DNA from: UBA4416 sp943362175
GTDB lineage: Bacteria; Bacteroidota; Bacteroidia; B-17B0; Aurantibacillaceae
Length of the DNA: 64,000 nucleotides
Direction: 5' to 3'
Assembly (NCBI GenBank): GCA_943362175.1
Contig: CALRIU020000016.1
Span: forward strand, 52,433-116,432
Of this stretch, positions 8,480 through 16,680 are shown piece after piece. The position numbers and the translations under genes are program-made. The first letter of the stretch is position 1; every line of letters starts with the position of its first letter. A model generated the notes under the pieces. That model saw only the letters and a program-made list of their open reading frames with translations, did not search any database and had not been told where the DNA came from.

Positions 8480-11431
8480 TCAAAGCACTTTCCCGGCTTT
8501 AAAGGAATCGTACAGTACTTTATGGATCTTCCCGCGAATGCCTAGCTTCGCCAGCTTATTCTCATCTGCATCGGGATACACCCTGTTGGAAAGAAACACA
8601 AAGATGAGCCCGTTCTCCGGATCGGCCCAGGCAAAGGTTCCTGTAAAGCCGCTATGTCCGTAGCTTGCCAGGCTGCATTCCTCCGTCACCGGGCTGTCTT
8701 TCTTAGGATCAGATTCCGGCTTGTCGAAGCAAAGGCCGCGGCGGTTATCGAGGAATTGTGAAGAAGTGTATTGTTTAATCACCTGGGCATCCAGTAATCT
8801 TTGCCCTCCGTAAATACCGTTGTTCAGAAGCATCTGCATCACCACCGCCACATCGCTGGCATTTCCGAATAAGCCCGCATGCCCGGCAACACCGCCCAGC
8901 ATAGCCGCTCCCTGGTCGTGTACGTAGCCACGCAGCAGCTGTTTCCTGAATTTGGTGTCATTTTCCGTCGGGGCAATCTGCGAAAGCGGATAAACGCCAA
9001 GCGGCAGGTACGTTAAACCAATATTCAAAGGCTTATAAAACGTTTCCTGCACATACATGTTCAAGGGCATGCCGGTTTTGTTCTCTATGATTTTCTTAGA
9101 AAAATAATACCCGATATCGCTGTAAAGGTATTTGCCTCTGGGCTCAAGCTTGCTGGCCACCAGCTGCTTATAGATAGAGTCCGTATAGCCTTTGGCGATG
9201 TACAAATTCTTCGCTACCGGTGTCGGGTAAGCATCAGATGCACTTGTGCTGTAGATACCCGGCTTATAGTTATGTGCTTTATCCTGCGTGCGCAACCACA
9301 AAGGCAGGAATGCCTGTAGACCCGACTGGTGCGTGAGAATGTCCTTGTAGTTGAGCTCGCCTTTATCACTGCCTTTATACTCCGGCAGGTAATACCCTAA
9401 AGTCTGGTTGTAATCGAATTGCTTTTGCTCTGTGAGCTTCATCAGGGCCAGCGAGGTCGACAGAATCTTGGTGAGCGAAGCCAGGTCGTATACCGTTTGG
9501 TCCGTTACCTTTTCGGAACCAGCCTCATACGTGAGGCGGCCGAAATTTTTCTGATAAAATACTTCGCCGTTTTTGATGGCAATGATCTGGCAGCCCGGAT
9601 AGGCTTTCTGGCGAATGCCCGCCAGCGCAATGGAATCGATCTGCTGCAACTTGAAGGAGCTCGCTCCCACCCTTTCCGGTTCTACATACTGCATACGGAT
9701 CGCCTGCTTAACCTCAAGTCCAGAGCCAACCCGGAACAGGTTGGTAGAAACGGGAAGCGTACCGTTTACGGTAATAGCGCCGGCAATGGCTTCTGCCGCT
9801 GCTTTCTGACTGAAGGCATTGTATTCATACAACTCCAGTACCGCCGCAGATTTCGAAAGGTCTTTCAGCTTGTTCACCAGGTAAGGATTGGAGAACAGGC
9901 AGCTCACCGTTTTATTTTGTGACACGATCTTTGAGATCACGTCCACGCTTCCCTCGCTGCATCCGAAATTTTTCTCAGGCTTATACGATGTTTTATTTAC
10001 CTGCAGGATTACCAGGTTATAATTCTTTAACCGCGACAATAAGGTGTCCCTTTCTTTTTGCGTTGCCTCATGGTCGATCGCAAAATGCTCCGCTTTCATG
10101 TAGCGGCTCAGCGCCGCAGAGAATACCGTTTTTCCTTTATCACCGATGGATACTTCCGCTATTTTCAGGGTATCCGGGCGCTTCAGGGGCAGCAGGGCAT
10201 GATCGTTTTTCAATAAGGTCACCGAAGCTTCCGCCAGCTTGCTGTTCATCACATTGGAAGCAGGAGTGTTCAGATCTTCATACAGGTTCTTCGGATTCAC
10301 AAACTGGCTCTTGTCAAGGCCGCACCAGTATTTGGCTTTCAGTATTTTTTTGCAGCGGGCATCAATCTCCTCCTGGGTGATCTGCCCTTTGCTTACCGCC
10401 AGCTTGATCTGCTCCATTGCTTTGGGCACATTCTCTGCAAACAACAGCACATCGTTTCCTGCCAACAGGGCCTTTACATCCACAATCCCAGGCTCATAAA
10501 AGCTGGCCACTCCTTTCATATTCAGGGCATCGGTGAACACCAGCCCCTGGAAACCCATTTGTTTTTTCAGCAGGTCGTTGATGATATAAGGCGATAACGT
10601 AGATGCCGTATTCTTCGTGGTATCATAACAAGGCACAAATAAATGCGCCACCATAATGCTCGCCAGGCCCTCATCAAACAAGCGTTTGAAAGGATAGAGC
10701 TCCAGCGTATCGAGGCGTTCCTTACAGGCGGAAATAATCGGTAGTGCCTTATGCGAATCGGTGTCCGTATCACCATGTCCCGGGAAGTGCTTGCCATTGG
10801 CCATCACACCCTCCGCCTGCATCCCTTTCATATACATCACCGCTTTGTTCGCCACATTGTATTTATTTTCTCCGAAGCTGCGCGTGCCGATCACCGGGTT
10901 CTCTGCATTATTATTGACATCCGCCACAGGCGCAAAATTCACATGAATCCCGATGCGCTTGCATTCGCGGGCAATCTGCCTTCCCATATAGAAAATAAGC
11001 GAATCGTTTTTAATTGCCCCCAAGGTCATTTGCCGCGGATATTTCGGAGTGCTGTCGAGGCGCATGGCCAGTCCCCACTCGCCATCGATGGCAATCAGTA
11101 AAGGCGTCTTCGAGAGGTTCTGGTAATAATTATTAAGACGGGCTTCGCGCAGCGGGCCGCCCTGCATAAAGATCAGGCCGCCGATATGATAGTCCTGGAT
11201 CAGCTCACGGATCTCGCGCACATGCTTCATGTCTTTGTTACTGTAGGCAGCCACCATAAATAGCTGTGCCAGACGTTGATCGGAGTTCAGGGAATTAAAC
11301 ACGGAATCGACCCAACGTGATTCTGAATTTAAAAAATCAGGGCCGCTCTTAGTGGGTGCCGGCTTTACGACAAAAGCCATGATCACCGTTAAAGACGCAA
11401 ACAGAACAATGTTGCCAAACAATTTAATCAT
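8480..11431 (-). CDS. GH3 glycosidase fused to a serine hydrolase (beta-lactamase family)
   Basis: 983 residues. A signal peptide or anchor (about 1-27) is followed by a glycoside hydrolase family 3 N-terminal domain (about 45-385) with the NagZ-type motif KHFPGHGDTDTDSH, whose His and Asp supply the catalytic acid/base. A degraded GH3 C-terminal region covers about 390-590. A class C beta-lactamase/penicillin-binding-like domain follows (about 600-983): SxxK as SLTK in YDLASLTKIL, YxN-like YSD in YLYSDIGYYF, and HSG in the KTG position. This matches a known Bacteroidota architecture that probably trims peptidoglycan: the GH3 part cleaves N-acetylglucosaminyl bonds and the second part acts on peptide or ester substrates. 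The periplasmic location is inferred from the signal. Confidence 0.9.
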   Translation of the reverse strand: MIKLFGNIVLFASLTVIMAFVVKPAPTKSGPDFLNSESRWVDSVFNSLNSDQRLAQLFMVAAYSNKDMKHVREIRELIQDYHIGGLIFMQGGPLREARLNNYYQNLSKTPLLIAIDGEWGLAMRLDSTPKYPRQMTLGAIKNDSLIFYMGRQIARECKRIGIHVNFAPVADVNNNAENPVIGTRSFGENKYNVANKAVMYMKGMQAEGVMANGKHFPGHGDTDTDSHKALPIISACKERLDTLELYPFKRLFDEGLASIMVAHLFVPCYDTTKNTASTLSPYIINDLLKKQMGFQGLVFTDALNMKGVASFYEPGIVDVKALLAGNDVLLFAENVPKAMEQIKLAVSKGQITQEEIDARCKKILKAKYWCGLDKSQFVNPKNLYEDLNTPASNVMNSKLAEASVTLLKNDHALLPLKRPDTLKIAEVSIGDKGKTVFSAALSRYMKAEHFAIDHEATQKERDTLLSRLKNYNLVILQVNKTSYKPEKNFGCSEGSVDVISKIVSQNKTVSCLFSNPYLVNKLKDLSKSAAVLELYEYNAFSQKAAAEAIAGAITVNGTLPVSTNLFRVGSGLEVKQAIRMQYVEPERVGASSFKLQQIDSIALAGIRQKAYPGCQIIAIKNGEVFYQKNFGRLTYEAGSEKVTDQTVYDLASLTKILSTSLALMKLTEQKQFDYNQTLGYYLPEYKGSDKGELNYKDILTHQSGLQAFLPLWLRTQDKAHNYKPGIYSTSASDAYPTPVAKNLYIAKGYTDSIYKQLVASKLEPRGKYLYSDIGYYFSKKIIENKTGMPLNMYVQETFYKPLNIGLTYLPLGVYPLSQIAPTENDTKFRKQLLRGYVHDQGAAMLGGVAGHAGLFGNASDVAVVMQMLLNNGIYGGQRLLDAQVIKQYTSSQFLDNRRGLCFDKPESDPKKDSPVTEECSLASYGHSGFTGTFAWADPENGLIFVFLSNRVYPDADENKLAKLGIRGKIHKVLYDSFKAGKVL

Positions 11432-11528
11432 GTTGTAAGATACACCGGCTAAGCCCTTTTAAATTTACCAAAAAGCGATTGTTTTAAACAGCAACGTTTT
11501 GATAGATGAGCGTTAAAGAATATTAAAT

Positions 11529-11594
11529 GGCCCTTCGGCTCCGCTCAGGGCCCGGATACAGTTCACTCGCTCCCTGGACGGAGTCGAAGGGAGC
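11529..11594. repeat. inverted repeat of the TTCGAC/CTCAGGG family
   Basis: The sequence GGCCCTTCGGCTCCGCTCAGGG at 11529-11550 is answered on the opposite strand by GCTCCCTTCGACTCCGTCCAGGG-like sequence (plus positions 11571-11594), which can form a long imperfect hairpin. It sits just beyond the stop of the NlpC/P60 gene (minus strand) and upstream of the GH3 gene. It resembles the ends of the element at 2028-2217. Confidence 0.55.
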
Positions 11595-11601
11595 AGTGGC
11601 T

Positions 11602-12213
11602 TTACTTTATCCTTCCTGCCCCGTGGTAATATTTTTTATAATAAGGTTCATCAAGGTCACTGATGATGACACCGCGCCTGGTGGAAGCATGTACAAACTT
11701 ATTGTGTTGCAGGTATACACCTACATGCGACACGCTTTTTCCATTGATCACAAAAAAGACAAGATCACCCTCCTTCAGGTCGGAAACGCTGACCCGCTTG
11801 GTTTCTTCATAAATGGCTTTGGAAGACGCCGATACTTTTTTATTGTAAACCGAAGCGCACAATATTCCTGTAAACCCGGAACAGTCGATGCCGTTCTTAT
11901 CTTTGCCGGCATACTTATATGGCACGGCATACCAATCGTCAATAAATTTATACAGCTTTTCATTCTTGATGTTTTCCTCCGGAACATTAAGCCTTTCTGC
12001 ATAAGTAGCACGAAGCACACTTGAGCCTGCCTGATTTTTCTCCGGCGATTTTGTTTCTGTTTTCGTGGTTTCCGGCTGCGTATGCTGAGCCGTTTCCGGT
12101 TTTTTGACAGGAGTTTTTGTACTCCTTACCGTTGATTGATGATGCTTACAGGAAGACAGGTAAAGAAGAGCGAACAGCAACGCTGCACATTTTATATGTA
12201 AATGACCAGGCAT
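11602..12213 (-). CDS. NlpC/P60 family cell-wall hydrolase, lipoprotein
   Basis: 203 residues. The signal peptide ends in a lipobox (LYLSSC, Cys22), followed by a Thr/Lys/Glu-rich linker to about residue 65 and then a C40 peptidase domain. Catalytic residues are visible: Cys111 in GIDCSGF, His163 in SHVGVY, and a third polar residue at His175 (FVHAS). Such enzymes cut D-gamma-glutamyl-diaminopimelate or related peptidoglycan cross-peptides. The size is normal for an NlpC lipoprotein of the Spr type. It is located at the outer face of the periplasm by lipidation. Neighbouring genes also act at the cell envelope. Confidence 0.9.
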   Translation of the reverse strand: MPGHLHIKCAALLFALLYLSSCKHHQSTVRSTKTPVKKPETAQHTQPETTKTETKSPEKNQAGSSVLRATYAERLNVPEENIKNEKLYKFIDDWYAVPYKYAGKDKNGIDCSGFTGILCASVYNKKVSASSKAIYEETKRVSVSDLKEGDLVFFVINGKSVSHVGVYLQHNKFVHASTRRGVIISDLDEPYYKKYYHGAGRIK

Positions 12214-12285
12214 CTTGCCTTAAAATTACGCTCAAAAAGCAGGAGATGCCCCGGAGCCACCAGGCAGTTAATAACAGGGGCCTGT

Positions 12286-12933
12286 TTAAACCTTGGCCGG
12301 AGCGGTTTCCTCGTTGTGGTAGTGCTTCGAGAATTTAGTGATGATGCGGTAGGCAATGTAAGCGAAGATCGGCGCAGCAATCACATCGTAGCTGTAGTGT
12401 ACATGCTGCATCACCACGCCCACCGAAACAGCGATGGCTGCCACCAGGAATACATATTTCAGAACTTTATCCGTTGTAAAGAAAAAGAACAGGAACAGGG
12501 TTGCCGCATGCCCGCTGAAAAACAGGTCTTTCAGGTTTTGATTCCCTGCATAAAAGGTGTTGGTGAGCAATTCGTCGCGCAAAGGAATAATGGATGTAGG
12601 CGGCTCTAAAGGAATGAAAAACAAAGTGATAATACGGAGCATGGTGAGCGACCCATACATCTGGATCAGGTGCAAAAAGCGGTAGGGCGACCAAAAAGCG
12701 TATACCAGCGCAATAATCGCCGTGGAATAGGTGACAAAGAAAATGAAATCAGAAACGTCGCGTGGCTTAATGAAATTAAGAATAGGGTCGTAAAAAGAAT
12801 GCCCCTGGCGGGTTTCAATGTAAGCCAGCAGGGCGGCAAAACCTGTAAGAATTACGGACAGCACAATGATCGACGTAAAAAAACGGTTCCTGAAATAAGG
12901 ATTTGACAGGGCTATTTTCCAGTTATACATCAT
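12286..12933 (-). CDS. PAP2 / sphingomyelin-synthase-like membrane phosphatase
   Basis: 215 residues with about six hydrophobic helices. The signature motifs sit where the C-terminal PAP2 (sphingomyelin synthase-like) domain has them: FFSGHAATLF (His142) and HYSYDV (His179, Asp183). These form the His-His-Asp triad of lipid phosphate phosphatases and phosphocholine transferases. It probably acts on a lipid phosphate or headgroup in the inner membrane. Bacteroidota make sphingolipids, so a ceramide-phospho-headgroup substrate is conceivable but unproven. The N-terminal RNRFFTS and 35-residue hydrophobic segments fit an integral inner-membrane protein. Confidence 0.75.
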   Translation of the reverse strand: MMYNWKIALSNPYFRNRFFTSIIVLSVILTGFAALLAYIETRQGHSFYDPILNFIKPRDVSDFIFFVTYSTAIIALVYAFWSPYRFLHLIQMYGSLTMLRIITLFFIPLEPPTSIIPLRDELLTNTFYAGNQNLKDLFFSGHAATLFLFFFFTTDKVLKYVFLVAAIAVSVGVVMQHVHYSYDVIAAPIFAYIAYRIITKFSKHYHNEETAPAKV

Positions 12934-13002
12934 GTTAGCGCAATATTAAGGATTTTGGAGGCTGAAAATTCTTAAAAATTGCAAAGGTTACGAACAAACC
13001 AA

Positions 13003-13024
13003 GCCGGAAAACAAATTTCCCGGC
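13003..13024 (-). terminator. weak hairpin after the lipoprotein gene
   Basis: Read on the minus strand, GCCGGGAAA pairs with TTTCCGGC around a short loop (one bulge) and is followed by a moderately T/G-rich sequence (TTGGTTTGTT). It lies about 30 bases beyond the stop of the lipoprotein gene at 13057, so it may end that transcript. Confidence 0.35.
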
Positions 13025-13056
13025 CTGGCTCGAAACTTTAAAAAAACAACGATGAA

Positions 13057-13905
13057 TCAGGGAAGAGTAATAGGATAGGTATTTCCATTGATGGTTACCG
13101 TCGCCAGGTCATCGCAGCTGCCATTACCATAATCCAGGTAGCGGGTGGCTTTTCCGGCAGGCGTATGGGCAATGGTGCCTGCGGTAAAGTAACGACGGCA
13201 TCCCGGAGCCATGTTCCTGATCAATGGGCTTGTAATGTTCGACTGGAAAGAGCCGCCACCTGAAGAGGTTCCGCTGGCACTGCCGGTAATGGCATACATA
13301 TCGTCCTGCCAGCTCAGGGTAGGTTCGCCGGCTGTCCATTCCCGCTGGCGGCTGCTCTGCCAGGTAATCGTTCCGCCATTGTTGGCTCTCAGAATTTGCA
13401 GATTGGCCTGGATGCTGTATACCAGATGACCTGCTGCATTATGACCGTTATTGGTAATCGTCTTGGAACCCGTTACCTGGTTGTCGTTCACAAAATAATT
13501 TTGTGGCGTGACGGTAATAACGGTAAGCGAGTCCCTGTAACGGCCTGTGAAGTTGAGGATGAGGGCGCCCCTGCGGTATCTTCCGTCATTGCCCAGGCAA
13601 TTGCTGCTTCCGAAGTTAACGGTAACGGTTTTGGCGGCTGCCAGCGTGTCGAATGTCAGCGTGGCACAGTTGCTGAGAATAGCTGTACTGTTGCTTGTGC
13701 GAAAGCTGCTGACGTTGTTGGTGCGGCCTGCTTCGTCGGCAATGCTGGTCATGTCGTTTACAATGGAGGATGCCAGAGATTGGTCTGCAGCAGAGCTTGT
13801 ATCGCTATCGGTTTCCTCTTTGTCTTTCTTTTTGCAGGAAGAGAAAAGACCTGTAAAGACTACGGAGAAGAGAATAACAGCGAGGGAAATGCGTTTCGTT
13901 TTCAT
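13057..13905 (-). CDS. paralogous lipoprotein family, copy 1
   Basis: 282 residues from the ATG at 13905, which begins a lipoprotein signal (FSVVFTGLFSSCKKKDK). A longer reading frame to 13995 is less likely because it would bury that signal. The mature protein has conserved patches: CLGNDGRYRRGALILNFTGRYRDS, TGSKTITN-GHN-AGHL, REWTAG, ITSPLIR, and a C-terminal DYGNGSCDDLA. The same patches recur in the next gene and at 40896-41720. I do not recognise a named domain. A lipid-anchored periplasmic or surface protein is inferred from the signal. Confidence 0.8.
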   Translation of the reverse strand: MKTKRISLAVILFSVVFTGLFSSCKKKDKEETDSDTSSAADQSLASSIVNDMTSIADEAGRTNNVSSFRTSNSTAILSNCATLTFDTLAAAKTVTVNFGSSNCLGNDGRYRRGALILNFTGRYRDSLTVITVTPQNYFVNDNQVTGSKTITNNGHNAAGHLVYSIQANLQILRANNGGTITWQSSRQREWTAGEPTLSWQDDMYAITGSASGTSSGGGSFQSNITSPLIRNMAPGCRRYFTAGTIAHTPAGKATRYLDYGNGSCDDLATVTINGNTYPITLP

Positions 13906-14098
13906 GAGCTTTTTGTTTATCGGGTTTCTGGTGTCTATGACCCGGCAAAACCAACAAGGTTTAAACTCTCCTGAAAATTTATAATAAAAATACATTCCTC
14001 ATAGCGCTTGAAGTTGGCCGGAATGGCTGTTTCAACGGGCATTCTACGAGGGTTCACGCCCTTCATGCCCTGCCTGAAATTTAAAAAATCAGGGTACT

Positions 14099-14923
14099 TT
14101 ACCGCAGGAAAACGATGTAAGGTTCGTTATCGATCGTAGCTATTGCCAGATCATCGCAGTTCCCATCACCATAATCGATATAGCGTATCCCTTTTCCGGT
14201 TGGTGTAAACGTTACGGAACCTGAAGTGGGCTTAAGACAGCCCGGAGTCATTTTTCTGATCAGGGGGCTCGTAATTACCGTATTGTAATTGCCACTGTAA
14301 TCAGACGTTCCGTTTGCAATGCCTGTAAAAGCAAACACATCATCCCCCCTGCTCTGGGTATTACCGCCAGCAATCCATTCCCTTTGCTCCTTACTTTCAT
14401 GAGTAATGAATGCGCTGGTCGCGATGGAAATCCGTATATAACCTTCTATATCATAGATTAGATGACCGGCAGTATTATGTCCTTTATTGGTAATGACTTT
14501 ACTTCCTGTAATATATTTATCATCCACATTATAATTTCGCGAAGTAATCGTGATTTTAGTTAAAGAATCGCGGTATCTCCCCTGGAAACCAATGATCAAA
14601 AAGCCTCTACGCTGTTTGCCATCACTTGCCTGACAGGATTGGTTGTAATTAAAATCGACTGTCACTGTTTTAGCAGCCGACAGTGTATCGTAACTTATCC
14701 TTGCACAGCTGCTAAGGTCGTCCTGCCTGTTCAGCTGAGGTCGTCCCACCTCATCGGCAATACAGATCATTTGGTGTACCATATCTGAAGTGTATTCCTG
14801 CACCATGACAGAGCTTGTATCACTGTCTTTTACTTCCACGTCTTTCTTTTTACAGGAAGAGAACAGGCCTGTAAGAGTAATTGCAAGGGCTATGATGCCT
14901 AAAGAGACTTGTCTGCCTTTCAT
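14099..14923 (-). CDS. paralogous lipoprotein family, copy 2
   Basis: 274 residues; lipobox LFSSCKKKD at about residue 20-28. It aligns by eye with the neighbouring copy over the full length: TLSAAKTVTVDF, SDGKQRRGFLIIGFQGRYRDS, TGSKVITNKGHNTAGHLIY, EQREWIAG, VITSPLIRKMTPGC, and DYGDGNCDDLA. This is a local duplication with the first copy, about 190 bases apart and on the same strand. Function unknown. Two conserved Cys pairs (one after SPLIR, one in the last motif) suggest disulfides in the periplasm or at the surface. Confidence 0.82.
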   Translation of the reverse strand: MKGRQVSLGIIALAITLTGLFSSCKKKDVEVKDSDTSSVMVQEYTSDMVHQMICIADEVGRPQLNRQDDLSSCARISYDTLSAAKTVTVDFNYNQSCQASDGKQRRGFLIIGFQGRYRDSLTKITITSRNYNVDDKYITGSKVITNKGHNTAGHLIYDIEGYIRISIATSAFITHESKEQREWIAGGNTQSRGDDVFAFTGIANGTSDYSGNYNTVITSPLIRKMTPGCLKPTSGSVTFTPTGKGIRYIDYGDGNCDDLAIATIDNEPYIVFLR

Positions 14924-14984
14924 GATCGTTACCTTTATAAGGTTTGTATTTGTTTTTGCTGCAAAGATTTATTTTCCCTTCAAA

Positions 14985-15458
14985 TTAATGCACAAAGCTT
15001 CCGCAACCCGTATAGAGCTTGCCATTGTATACCAGCTTCACATAACGGCTTTCTTTTTCGCCGGCCATGTTGGTGCAGGGTTTGTTTTGAATCGTGATGC
15101 AATCCACCACACTTGAGCCGATATCTATTTTCAGATCTGCCGGTTGATCGAGGTCGATGTTTTTACGTTTCACGGTGATCTTATCCGTCCCCTGGTCTGC
15201 CACAATGAAGATCCTGTCTGTATAAAACTCAGCATACCAGCCGGGCTCCGAGCCGCTTGCCTTAAAGAGTAATTCAGCGGTTCCTTCTTCCTTCATATTC
15301 GCCAATTCTTCCACCGCATCCATTTTGGAAAGAGAAATGTTGACATCGGAAACCGTGTCTTCACCCTGCGTGATGGTTTTTTCGCCATTGGAATTAACCT
15401 GTGTGCAGGAAGCCAACAATAACAGGGAAACAAAACACGGAAGGATAATTTTTTTCAT
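14985..15458 (-). CDS. COG3650-like lipoprotein
   Basis: 157 residues from the ATG at 15458. The signal peptide ends in LLLLASCTQV, and the Cys is a likely lipid-attachment site. The mature part has features that resemble the COG3650 family: SGSEPGWYAEFY in place of the usual 'GNEPFW', and a C-terminal KLVYNGKLYTGCGSF. The family is a small beta-sandwich lipoprotein of unclear role. An upstream extension to 15485 exists but lacks signal character. It follows the paralogous lipoprotein genes on the same strand. Confidence 0.7.
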   Translation of the reverse strand: MKKIILPCFVSLLLLASCTQVNSNGEKTITQGEDTVSDVNISLSKMDAVEELANMKEEGTAELLFKASGSEPGWYAEFYTDRIFIVADQGTDKITVKRKNIDLDQPADLKIDIGSSVVDCITIQNKPCTNMAGEKESRYVKLVYNGKLYTGCGSFVH

Positions 15459-15529
15459 GATTCTGGTAGGATTTGAGAATAGCAAGATAAGTAATTATTT
15501 GGCACAAACATTTATTGTAGGTTTAATTA

Positions 15530-15537
15530 TACCTTTG
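15530..15537 (+). promoter_or_regulatory. -7 promoter element before marC (TACCTTTG)
   Basis: TACCTTTG matches TAnnTTTG. A TTTG occurs upstream at 15498-15501, but at 28 bases the spacing is longer than the usual about 19, so the -33 element is unclear. The predicted start of transcription is about 12 bases before the ATG at 15553. Confidence 0.4.
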
Positions 15538-15552
15538 CAGAAAATAAACCTT

Positions 15553-16128
15553 ATGGATTTAAAATTTGATATCATCGAGATCCTGAAAGTGACTATGGTG
15601 CTTTTTGCCGTGATTGACGTGATCGGTTCTATTCCTATCATTATCAGCCTGAAGCAAAAAACCGGTGGCATCAATGCCGGCAAGGCGTCCCTGGTGTCTT
15701 TAGGGATCATGATCGTTTTCCTCTTTATCGGCCAAAGTATCCTTAGCATCATCGGCATCAGCATCGGCGATTTCGCCATTGCAGGCTCCTTCCTCATTTT
15801 CATCGTTGCCTTCGAAATGATCCTGGGAATTCAGATCTCCAAAGATACCATGCCCGCAACGGCTTCGGTTATTCCCCTGGCTTTTCCCTTAATTGCCGGC
15901 ACGGGCACACTTACCACCTTATTATCCATCAGGGCCGAATACAACATTGTTTCTATTGTTATTGCCATTATCCTCAACGTCATGATCGTGTATGCTGTAC
16001 TGCGCAACCTGAACCGCCTTGAGCGCCTGCTGGGTGCGGGTGGCATCGCTATCCTCAAAAAAGTATTTGGCATTATCCTGCTGGCCCTGGCCATTAAGCT
16101 CTTCCGGAGCAATATCTCAGGATTATAA
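15553..16128 (+). CDS. MarC family integral membrane protein
   Basis: 191 residues with about six membrane helices (for example FAVIDVIGSIPIII near the start, and IVIAIILNVMIVYAVL). Conserved MarC features include the first helix with D-x-I-G-S-I-P and the region FPLIAGTGTLTTLL. It was long called a multiple-antibiotic-resistance protein, but later work did not support that role, so the function is unknown. The start at 15553 follows a good -7 promoter element; a longer frame beginning at 15325 overlaps the divergent lipoprotein gene and is rejected. Confidence 0.87.
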   Translation: MDLKFDIIEILKVTMVLFAVIDVIGSIPIIISLKQKTGGINAGKASLVSLGIMIVFLFIGQSILSIIGISIGDFAIAGSFLIFIVAFEMILGIQISKDTMPATASVIPLAFPLIAGTGTLTTLLSIRAEYNIVSIVIAIILNVMIVYAVLRNLNRLERLLGAGGIAILKKVFGIILLALAIKLFRSNISGL

Positions 16129-16217
16129 AATTTTCAATAAGCCGTTTTTTTGCTTTCAATTGTCGCGACAGTTAGGATAAGCCGGCTGCTGGCCACAAGA
16201 CACACCGCAACCACCAT

Positions 16218-16250
16218 AAAAAAAGCCCCTCACGTGCGTGAGAGGCTTTT
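16218..16250 (-). terminator. intrinsic terminator of the small Ala-rich lipoprotein gene
   Basis: On the minus strand, GCCTCTCACGCACGTGAGGGGC forms a GC-rich hairpin followed by eight Ts. The hairpin lies about 22 bases after the stop of the gene at 16273. The plus side ends in a shorter T run, so it may also stop the convergent marC transcript. Confidence 0.85.
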
Positions 16251-16272
16251 CTGTTTTCAGACAAACTGAAAA

Positions 16273-16542
16273 TTATTTCTTTTTACCACCTTTAGAAGCT
16301 GCAGCTAAAGAGTCAGCCATTTTGATAGAGTCAGCTTTAGCAGCTTCAGCAGCAGCCTGAGCAGCAGCAGCAGCTTCTGCTTCAGCAACTTTAGCTAAAG
16401 AATCAGCAGCAGCTTGTTCAACTGCAGCGATAGAGTCAGCTTTAGCTTTTTCACGAGCTTCGATCTCTTCTTTAGATGGACCACAAGATACGAATGCAGC
16501 TGATAAAGCAGCTACAGCAACGATAGATAATACTTTTTTCAT
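16273..16542 (-). CDS. small Ala/Lys/Glu-rich lipoprotein
   Basis: 89 residues. The signal peptide ends in FVSCGPS (Cys19, lipobox VSC), and the mature region is a long heptad-like coiled coil of Ala, Glu, Lys, Asp and Ser ending in GGKKK. It resembles in plan the abundant small coiled-coil lipoproteins of Gram-negative bacteria, but there is no detectable relation to Lpp, so homology is not claimed. Almost every Ala codon is GCT or GCA and Lys is AAA, unlike the GCC-rich neighbours, which suggests high expression. It has its own promoter and a strong terminator. A role in envelope structure is inference. Confidence 0.82.
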   Translation of the reverse strand: MKKVLSIVAVAALSAAFVSCGPSKEEIEAREKAKADSIAAVEQAAADSLAKVAEAEAAAAAQAAAEAAKADSIKMADSLAAASKGGKKK

Positions 16543-16573
16543 TTTGTTAGTTTTAGTTTTATTAATTTGGTTG

Positions 16574-16581
16574 CAAAAATA
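16574..16581 (-). promoter_or_regulatory. -7 promoter element of the small lipoprotein gene (TATTTTTG)
   Basis: On the minus strand TATTTTTG matches TAnnTTTG. A TTG lies 15 bases upstream (plus positions 16597-16599). The predicted transcript would have a leader of roughly 28 bases before the ATG at 16542. Confidence 0.5.
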
Positions 16582-16667
16582 CATGTTTTTTTTATCCAAC
16601 GTTAAAAAATCAAAAAAAATCCAAATTATTTTTAAATGCCTGAAAATGATATCCTGAGATGAATGCT

Positions 16668-16675
16668 TACCTTTG
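16668..16675 (+). promoter_or_regulatory. -7 promoter element before pyrD (TACCTTTG)
   Basis: TACCTTTG matches TAnnTTTG. It lies six bases from the pyrD ATG, so the transcript would be nearly leaderless. No clear -33 TTTG is seen. Confidence 0.45.
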
Positions 16676-16680
16676 TAAAT

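Noticed and set aside
15325..15552. Extended N-terminus of marC
   Set aside because: It would overlap the divergent lipoprotein gene and precede the promoter; the ATG at 15553 begins a normal first helix.
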